Positions 15,284-20,432 of a stretch of DNA of 20,432 nucleotides are shown here, one piece after another. The notes under the pieces are model-generated. The model had not been told where the DNA came from and did not search any database. It was given only the letters and a program-made list of their open reading frames with translations. The stretch spans positions 1-20,432 of the forward strand of contig CAZYXG010000047.1 in NCBI GenBank assembly GCA_964650885.1, written 5' to 3'. The stretch's first letter is position 1. Each line of letters begins with the position of its first letter. A program made the translations under genes and the position numbers. The stretch comes from JAPLFM01 sp964650885 (lineage in GTDB: Bacteria > Bacteroidota > Ignavibacteria > Kapaibacteriales > UBA2268).

Positions 15284-16564
15284 ATGTCTCTTTTGAAAGA
15301 CAAACTAGCTCAAATCTTGCCTGCTCAGGCGGAAGATATTAAAAATTTTGTGAAAGAAAACAGCGAAAAAGTTATTGGCGAAATAAATATCGGTCAAGCT
15401 TTCGGTGGTATGCGTGGTATTCAAGGATTAGTTTGCGACACTTCTGAAGTGCCTGCCGACAAAGGTTTGATTATCCGTGGTATTCCAATTTCTGAATTAA
15501 CAAGTAAATTACCAGAAGAAATTTTCTTTTTACTTTTAACTGGTTCATTGCCAACTGCAATTGAATTGGCTGATTTGCAAGCTGATTTGAAAACTCGTGA
15601 AGAAGTGCCAGCTTATGTATGGTCTGTATTGGATGCAATGCCTGCAGATTCGCACCCTATGGCAATGTTCAATACTGCAATTCTTATTATGCAACGTGAG
15701 TCTGTATTTGCTGCAAAATATAGTGAAGGAATCAAAAAAAATCAATATTGGGAATATTACTTAGAAGACGGTTTGAATATCGTAGCTAAAGTTCCTGCTA
15801 TTGCTGCTTATATTTACAGAAAAAAATATGCTGATGGCAAACGCATCGAATCAGACAAAAATGCTGATTGGGGTAAAAACTATGTTCACATGCTTGGCTT
15901 AGGCGATCCTAATGGCGAATTCTCTGACGTAATGAAACTTTACCTTACTTGCCTTAGCGATCATGAAGGTGGAAACGTTTCATCATTCTCAGCTTATACA
16001 ATCAGCTCTGCATTATCAGATTTGTACTATACTGTCTCTGGTGGTTTGAACGGACTTGCAGGTCCATTACACGGATTGGCAGTGCAAGAGTGCTTGAAAT
16101 GGGTACTTGAGCTAATGGAGAAATTCGGTGGAAATGTGCCTTCTTTGGAAGAATTAGAAAAATTCACTTGGGACACTTTGAACTCTGGTCAAGTAATACC
16201 TGGATATGGTCACGCTGTATTGAGAGTAACTGACCCACGTTTCACTGCATTCTTAGAAGCTGGCAAGAAATACTGCTCGGACGACAAAGTTTGGCAAACT
16301 GTAGATAGAGTTTTTGAAGTAGTACCAAAAGTATTGCAAACAATCTCAAAAATCAACAACCCTTGGCCAAATGTAGATGCAAGCTCTGGAGTATTATTCT
16401 ACCACTACGGATTGAAAGAATTTGATTACTACACAGTAATCTTCTCAGTATCTCGTACACTTGGAATAGCAGCTCAAAACATAGTTGCAAGAGCTTATGG
16501 TATGCCATTGACTAGACCAAAATCAATGCCAACAGCAAAATTCAAAAAAATAGCTGGCGTGTAA
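15284..16564 (+). CDS. gltA: Citrate synthase, type I (eukaryote-like)
   Basis: The 426-residue enzyme condenses acetyl-CoA and oxaloacetate to citrate, the entry step of the TCA cycle. The catalytic triad is visible: H263 in GLAGPLHGLA, H310 in PGYGHAVLR and D365 in NVDASSGV, matching pig H274, H320 and D375. The oxaloacetate-binding H227 (SDHEGGN) and R391 (SRTLG) are also present. The N-terminus (LKDKLAQILPAQAEDIK) and the motifs follow the mitochondrial-type enzymes rather than the NADH-inhibited hexameric GltA of proteobacteria, so a dimeric enzyme is expected. This form is known from FCB-group bacteria. It is monocistronic: rpmG is terminated upstream and a strong terminator follows at 16593-16627. 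Confidence 0.95.
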   Translation: MSLLKDKLAQILPAQAEDIKNFVKENSEKVIGEINIGQAFGGMRGIQGLVCDTSEVPADKGLIIRGIPISELTSKLPEEIFFLLLTGSLPTAIELADLQADLKTREEVPAYVWSVLDAMPADSHPMAMFNTAILIMQRESVFAAKYSEGIKKNQYWEYYLEDGLNIVAKVPAIAAYIYRKKYADGKRIESDKNADWGKNYVHMLGLGDPNGEFSDVMKLYLTCLSDHEGGNVSSFSAYTISSALSDLYYTVSGGLNGLAGPLHGLAVQECLKWVLELMEKFGGNVPSLEELEKFTWDTLNSGQVIPGYGHAVLRVTDPRFTAFLEAGKKYCSDDKVWQTVDRVFEVVPKVLQTISKINNPWPNVDASSGVLFYHYGLKEFDYYTVIFSVSRTLGIAAQNIVARAYGMPLTRPKSMPTAKFKKIAGV

Positions 16565-16592
16565 ATATTTGATCCTTTATCTTGTTTATTTC

Positions 16593-16627
16593 AAAACTCT
16601 ACTCTTAATTGAGTGGAGTTTTTTTTT
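16593..16627 (+). terminator. Rho-independent terminator after citrate synthase
   Basis: AAAACTCTACTC (16593-16604) pairs with GAGTGGAGTTTT (16611-16622), with one T-G wobble, around the loop TTAATT. A nine-T run (16619-16627) follows. The end of that run is also the -33 TTTG (16625-16628) of the next promoter. Confidence 0.87.
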
Positions 16628-16656
16628 GCAAAGAACTATTTGTTTTTGTAATTTTG
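16625..16656 (+). promoter_or_regulatory. Bacteroidota-type promoter of the helicase-PRTase/DprA pair
   Basis: TTTG (16625-16628), 20 nt, then TAATTTTG (16649-16656) is a complete match to the TTTG-N19-21-TAnnTTTG consensus. It lies 24 nt before the ATG at 16681. Because it is downstream of the alternative in-frame ATG at 16609, it supports 16681 as the true start. Confidence 0.75.
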
Positions 16657-16680
16657 TTAAAAATAAGGGTTGTATATTTT

Positions 16681-18726
16681 ATGAAAATATTGTTATCAAG
16701 AGAAGAAGCTGAAGATAAACTCAAAGAAAAATTTGGATTAACTAATTTTTATGATAATCAATGGGAAACTATAGACTCACTATTGCAGTGTGAAAAGGTT
16801 TTGCTAATTGAAAAAACTGGATATGGAAAATCTTTGTGTTTCCAATTTCCTGCAATATTTTTTGATGGTATGACCATTGTATTTTCGCCATTAATTGCAT
16901 TAATGAGAGACCAAATAAAGAAACTAGATATTTTAGGAGTTTCGGCAAAATGTATAAATAGCAATCAATCACTTGAAGAAAATAATGAAATTATAAATGA
17001 AGCGATACTTGGTAAAATTAAAATACTTTATATTGCACCAGAAAGACAAGAAAGTATTGAATGGCAAGAATCAATTAGTAAAATGAAAATATCAATGGTT
17101 GTCGTTGATGAAGCACATTGTATATCTGTATGGGGTCATGATTTTAGACCAGCGTTCCAAAAGATTATTTCCCTTATCAAATTATTACCTAGAAATATAC
17201 CCGTATTAGCTATTACTGCTACTGCAACTAAAAATGTGCAAGATGACATTGCGGAGCAAATTGGTGAAGGAATCAAAATTATAAGAGGCAGATTGCTTAG
17301 GGATAATTTGATATTATTTGTAATTGCAGTAGAATCTGAAGAAGAAAAAATGATATGGATTGGAAAAAGATTAGCTGAATTTGAAGGTAGCGGAATAATT
17401 TATACTGGTACAAAAACAGACACTGAAGTATATTCTGATTGGTTGAACTTTAATAACATATCGTCAATTAATTATAACGGTGGACTTGAAAGTGATTCAA
17501 GAATTGAAATTGAGAATGGATTAATATCTAATAGATGGAAATGTATTGTTTCGACAAATGCTTTAGGTATGGGTATGGATAAGCCCGATATTAGATTTAT
17601 AATTCATACTCAGATTCCTCAGAGTCCTATTCATTATTATCAAGAAATTGGAAGAGCTGGTAGAGATGGGGACAAGTCTTACATAATATTATTTTATAAT
17701 CCTGATGACAAAGATTTGCCAGAATATTTTATAGAAAACAGCAAACCATCTATTGAAAAATATGAAAAAGTAATTAATTTACTTAAAAATGAGATGCTTA
17801 CTGAGTCAGAGATAGCAATCAAGTTGAATTTAAGAACTACACATTTACGAATTATAAAATCAGATTTAATAGCTCAAGGTATAGTTAGAGAAGTGTCAAT
17901 TGGAAAAACTAAACGATATGAATTTATTTCAAATTCAAAACCATTTAATAAAAATTATTTCGAATCATTAAAAAATGCGAAGAAAGAAGATTTAACTAAA
18001 ATGATAGAATATGTTTTGACTGACAAACCTAGAATGCAATTCTTATGTGAATATTTGGGCGACCCTATTTCAAATAATTTCAATAATTGTGACAATTCAG
18101 GTTTAAAAAAAATTAGAGTAAAAAAAGATAATGATGCATGGCAATTATGGAAAGATAAATTAAACTCGTTTTATAATTCTACTTTTCCTGACTTGGAAAT
18201 TAAATTCCATAAAAACAATATTGAGAATTTAAAAGGTGTAGCAATTAGTTATTATGGTAAAACAGAGATTGGACAGATTATTCATAAATGTAAATATGAA
18301 ACATTTGAGGATTTTCCCGATTATTTTGTAGAACTAGCAGTTAAAGCATTGGTTAAAAAGTTTGGAGGAGTTCAATATGATTATGTAGCTTTTGTTCCGC
18401 CTACTAAATCTGGGCAATTGGTAGAGAAATTTGCTTCAAAATTAGCTTTTAAATTAAATGCACAATTAACACATAATATAATTAAAATTAGAAAAACTGA
18501 AGAGCAAAAGATATTCCAAAATACAAAGAATAAAAAAGAAAATGTAATGAATGCTTTTGCTTTAGCTGATGGAAACTTGTTTGTTGAAAAAAAAATAATT
18601 ATAGTAGATGATATTTATGATAGTGGTGCAACTCTTAAAACAATTTGTGAACTAATTCCGTCTTTCTTTTTAAACAAAATTACTCCACTGGTAATTGCAA
18701 AAACAGTGGGTGGGGAACGAATTTAA
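16681..18726 (+). CDS. RecQ-like DNA helicase fused to a ComF-type phosphoribosyltransferase (PsyrT/RqlH-like)
   Basis: The 681-residue protein has a RecQ helicase core: Walker A KTGYGKS (45-51), DEAH (143-146) followed by the RecQ aromatic loop CISVWGHDFRP, TATAT (179-183), motif V STNALGMGMDKPDIR (291-305) and motif VI YYQEIGRAGRDG (319-330). A winged-helix-like region lies at about 365-415. The RecQ zinc module is reduced to C456 and C470. Residues about 520-681 form a ComF-type phosphoribosyltransferase, with VPPTKSGQL (572-580) and the PRPP-binding loop IVDDIYDSGAT (641-651). RecQ plus PRTase next to a DprA-like gene is the architecture of PsyrT (toxin) and RqlH. DNA unwinding and PRPP-dependent chemistry are inferred. 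An in-frame ATG at 16609 would add 24 residues but lies in the terminator and upstream of the promoter. The gene looks more AT-rich than its neighbours, suggesting horizontal acquisition. Confidence 0.88.
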   Translation: MKILLSREEAEDKLKEKFGLTNFYDNQWETIDSLLQCEKVLLIEKTGYGKSLCFQFPAIFFDGMTIVFSPLIALMRDQIKKLDILGVSAKCINSNQSLEENNEIINEAILGKIKILYIAPERQESIEWQESISKMKISMVVVDEAHCISVWGHDFRPAFQKIISLIKLLPRNIPVLAITATATKNVQDDIAEQIGEGIKIIRGRLLRDNLILFVIAVESEEEKMIWIGKRLAEFEGSGIIYTGTKTDTEVYSDWLNFNNISSINYNGGLESDSRIEIENGLISNRWKCIVSTNALGMGMDKPDIRFIIHTQIPQSPIHYYQEIGRAGRDGDKSYIILFYNPDDKDLPEYFIENSKPSIEKYEKVINLLKNEMLTESEIAIKLNLRTTHLRIIKSDLIAQGIVREVSIGKTKRYEFISNSKPFNKNYFESLKNAKKEDLTKMIEYVLTDKPRMQFLCEYLGDPISNNFNNCDNSGLKKIRVKKDNDAWQLWKDKLNSFYNSTFPDLEIKFHKNNIENLKGVAISYYGKTEIGQIIHKCKYETFEDFPDYFVELAVKALVKKFGGVQYDYVAFVPPTKSGQLVEKFASKLAFKLNAQLTHNIIKIRKTEEQKIFQNTKNKKENVMNAFALADGNLFVEKKIIIVDDIYDSGATLKTICELIPSFFLNKITPLVIAKTVGGERI

Positions 18727-18732
18727 CTATTT

Positions 18733-19704
18733 ATGAACAATGAACTTACATATTGGTTTACCTTAGCTAATATCCCAAAGTGGGGTAATGCAAAGGTAAA
18801 TAAATTTGTTCTGAATTTCTTTCATGACAAAAAAATTACAATTGAAGAATTTTTCAATTTGAGTGAAGCGGTATTACAAAATGAATATAGCTTTAGCAAT
18901 CAAGAGCTTTTAGACTTTCAAAATGCTAAATCAGCTTTAGCAAGTAATGCTTTTATTGTCGAAAACTTGCTTAGTCAGGGTTTTGAAATTATTCCGATTA
19001 CTTCTTCGGAATATTCACCAATCTTAAAAAAGAATTTAAAGTTAAGTCACGCTCCATCAGTGCTTTATATTAAAGGCAACAGGCAAATACTAAAAGAATC
19101 TGCTATTGCTATAGTTGGCTCAAGAGCTGCTGAAAATATTTCACTTGAATTTACGGATAATATTGCCCAAAAAGCCAGTAAAGAATTTAAAGTTATAGTT
19201 AGTGGATTTGCAAAAGGAGTTGATAAACAGGCTTTAGATTCAGCGTTGAAATATAAGGGGCAAAGTATAATAGTTTTACCTCAAGGTATTGCTACTTTCG
19301 ATTCTGGTTTTCGAAAATATTATAAACAAATTGTAGATGGGGATGTATTGGTGTTAAGTACGTATCATCCGAATACAATATGGTCTGCGGGACATGCTAT
19401 GGCTCGGAATCCAGTAATATATGGATTAGCTAATGAGATATATGTAGCAGAATCAGCTGAAAAAGGTGGAACGTGGGAAGGAGTATCAGATGGCCTAAAA
19501 AAGGGTAGAACCATATATGTGAGAATGCCAGAAGTTTCTGAAAAAAATGCAAACAAATTGTTAATTGCTAAGGGTGCAACTCCTGTTGATTTTGAAGGGA
19601 ATTTGATTGAAAATAATTTCAACGAAAGTTCAATAAGTAATATGCCGAATACAAAAGAAAGTAAAATTGAAAATTTACAAGTAGAATTATTTTATAGTTG
19701 TTAG
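18733..19704 (+). CDS. DprA/Smf-like (SLOG fold) protein, PsyrA/RqlI-like partner
   Basis: The 323-residue protein has an N-terminal helical region (about 1-70) and a DprA-type Rossmann domain (about 80-290): IVGSR (127-131), SGFAKGVDKQA (157-167), VLPQGI (181-186), SAGHAMARNPVIYGLA (218-233) and VAESAEKGGTWEG (238-250). The usual GID..AH of DprA reads GVDKQA here, and the FP.RNR motif reads AMARNP. There is no C-terminal winged helix, the last 30 residues being polar. It starts 6 nt after the helicase-PRTase stop, so the two are translated together. In PsyrTA/RqlHI the DprA-like partner acts as the antitoxin or inhibitor of the RecQ-like protein, and the same is inferred here. A true transformation DprA is the alternative, less likely given the partner and the altered motifs. 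Confidence 0.85.
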   Translation: MNNELTYWFTLANIPKWGNAKVNKFVLNFFHDKKITIEEFFNLSEAVLQNEYSFSNQELLDFQNAKSALASNAFIVENLLSQGFEIIPITSSEYSPILKKNLKLSHAPSVLYIKGNRQILKESAIAIVGSRAAENISLEFTDNIAQKASKEFKVIVSGFAKGVDKQALDSALKYKGQSIIVLPQGIATFDSGFRKYYKQIVDGDVLVLSTYHPNTIWSAGHAMARNPVIYGLANEIYVAESAEKGGTWEGVSDGLKKGRTIYVRMPEVSEKNANKLLIAKGATPVDFEGNLIENNFNESSISNMPNTKESKIENLQVELFYSC

Positions 19705-19956
19705 CTAATAACTACCAATTTCTTGTTTGATTGAGAAGACTTTTTACTTTAAACAAATGAAATTCAGTTCATAACAGAACCTTTCCCAAAATTGGCGAGT
19801 TTAATTCTATGTAGCAAGTTTTTTGCTCCGAAAACCCCAACTTTTTGTAGCTGCAAAAGGTCATTACCACTGCTAAAAGATAGATAAACACCGATAAAAT
19901 AAAAGCCATAATAAAAAAACTCAATATCCTTTTTTCGGGGAGAAAAAGTGTGATTT

Positions 19957-19985
19957 ATGTAACTGTTATATCAAATCATGTAACT
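19957..19985. promoter_or_regulatory. Direct repeat with 21-nt period upstream of cheR
   Basis: ATGTAACT occurs at 19957-19964 and 19978-19985, a period of two helical turns. On the minus strand the sites read CAGTTACAT and GAGTTACAT, a 9-N12-9 layout as in LytTR-type sites, although only the core GTT part of that consensus fits. The right copy overlaps the expected -33 position of the cheR promoter, where an activator would bind. Confidence 0.45.
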
Positions 19986-20004
19986 CTTTAGTTTTGAAGT
20001 TGCG

Positions 20005-20012
20005 TAGATTTG
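20005..20012 (+). promoter_or_regulatory. Candidate -7 element for cheR
   Basis: TAGATTTG matches TAnnTTTG but ends only 5 nt before the ATG at 20018, so a transcript from it would be almost leaderless. No -33 TTTG lies at 19-21 nt; the direct repeat sits there instead. Confidence 0.35.
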
Positions 20013-20017
20013 CGTGT

Positions 20018-20432
20018 ATGACAAGGAAAGACACTTCAGAATTGGAAATTTCCTCATTATTAGAGGCTATTTACCAAAAATACGGATATGATTTCCGTCA
20101 GTATTCCAAAGCCCATATCAATCGCAGGATTAGGAACAGTATGGTGCTGTCCGGATTAGAAGAAGTTTCCCAAATTCAATCTAAAGTTCTAAATAATGAG
20201 AAATATGCGTATGAACTTTTGCAAGAATTATCAATAACAGTAACCGAAATGTTTCGTGATGAAAATTTTTATAAGTCGTTACGAGAAAATGTTATTCCTA
20301 TTTTAAAAACTTATCCTTTCTTAAAAATATGGCATGCTGGATGTGCAACTGGCGAAGAAGCTTATTCAATGGCAATCATTTTGCAGGAAGAAGGATTGTA
20401 TGACCGAACAACAATCTACGCTACTGATTTTA
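20018..20432 (+). CDS. cheR: CheR-type protein-glutamate methyltransferase, 3' end outside window
   Basis: 138 codons are visible before the right edge. The N-terminal helical CheR domain includes YGYDFRQYSKAHINRRI (22-38) and VTEMFRDENFY (75-85), the family's conserved T..FR motif. The SAM-binding loop follows at WHAGCATGEEAYSMAI (105-120). CheR methylates glutamates of chemoreceptors using SAM. In FCB genomes many such genes are stand-alone or joined to sensor kinases, so the target may not be chemotaxis. What follows the visible part cannot be seen. The start at the first ATG keeps the complete N-terminal domain. The upstream 21-nt repeat suggests specific regulation. Confidence 0.9.
   Translation, partial: MTRKDTSELEISSLLEAIYQKYGYDFRQYSKAHINRRIRNSMVLSGLEEVSQIQSKVLNNEKYAYELLQELSITVTEMFRDENFYKSLRENVIPILKTYPFLKIWHAGCATGEEAYSMAIILQEEGLYDRTTIYATDF

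Larger units (their letters stand above)
19705..20017. other. 313-nt intergenic region between the DprA-like gene and cheR
   Basis: No coding frame or RNA gene is recognised. It holds short weak hairpins (for example AGCAA-GTTTT-TTGCT near 19811-19826) and no clear terminator for the DprA-like gene. Near its right end is a direct repeat (19957-19985) and a -7-like box (20005-20012). Confidence 0.5.

Noticed and set aside
16609..16680. Longer N-terminus for the helicase-PRTase (24 extra residues from an ATG at 16609)
   Set aside because: This start lies inside the citrate synthase terminator and upstream of the promoter at 16625-16656. The extension is hydrophobic and unlike RecQ N-termini.
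18733..19704. Canonical transformation DprA acting with the ComEA-like gene at 14244
   Set aside because: Motifs are altered, the winged helix is missing, and the gene is coupled to a RecQ-PRTase fusion rather than to competence genes.
19705..19760. Possible terminator after the DprA-like gene (weak stem followed by a T-run near 19740)
   Set aside because: The stem is only 4-5 bp with a long loop, too weak to call.
1..20432. CRISPR arrays, tRNA or rRNA genes, insertion sequences
   Set aside because: No regularly spaced repeat series, tRNA-like fold, rRNA segment, or transposase or integrase motif was recognised on either strand by eye.

Overview
The window is AT-rich bacterial DNA. Several genes are preceded by boxes matching TAnnTTTG, the -7 element of Bacteroidota and their relatives, and one carries the complete TTTG-N20-TAnnTTTG promoter. 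Together with a eukaryote-like (type I) citrate synthase, an IPT/TIG plus FGE-fold lipoprotein, relaxed lipoboxes and a stand-alone PaaD, this suggests the FCB group (Bacteroidota, Ignavibacteria or Kapabacteria). The exact lineage is inference. No rRNA, tRNA, CRISPR array, transposase or integrase was recognised.

Layout. At 1-2896 (minus, running off the left edge) lies a large single-chain restriction-modification enzyme: PD-(D/E)xK nuclease, gamma-type N6-adenine methyltransferase and a type ISP-like C-terminus. A TIG/FGE-fold lipoprotein follows at 3141-4190 (minus). Divergent from it are two plus-strand ATPase genes: a MalK/UgpC-type importer ATPase without permeases, and an ABC-F protein. 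Converging on them with no gap is a four-gene minus-strand operon (11751-7330): a bacterial-PH-like membrane protein, an exported tail-anchored unknown, PaaD, and a 936-residue exported S41-like protein. A GC-rich dispersed repeat at 11808-11893 separates this from a second minus-strand operon (14112-11957): manC, an rlpA-type lipoprotein and purN.

Rightwards, plus-strand genes follow: a membrane-anchored ComEA-like helix-hairpin-helix protein with a TTG start, rpmG (L33, 59 residues) with a clear terminator, citrate synthase with a clear terminator, then a RecQ-like helicase fused to a ComF-type phosphoribosyltransferase and, 6 nt later, a DprA/Smf-like protein. The last gene, cheR, runs off the right edge and has a 21-bp-period direct repeat upstream.

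The most notable locus is the helicase-PRTase plus DprA-like pair (16681-19704). Its architecture matches the PsyrTA/RqlHI toxin-antitoxin and anti-phage type, so it is probably a divergent member of a described class. It has its own strong promoter, sited so that the T-tract of the citrate synthase terminator supplies the -33 TTTG. With the restriction enzyme at the left edge, the window holds two probable defence loci on either side of about 13 kb of mostly housekeeping genes.
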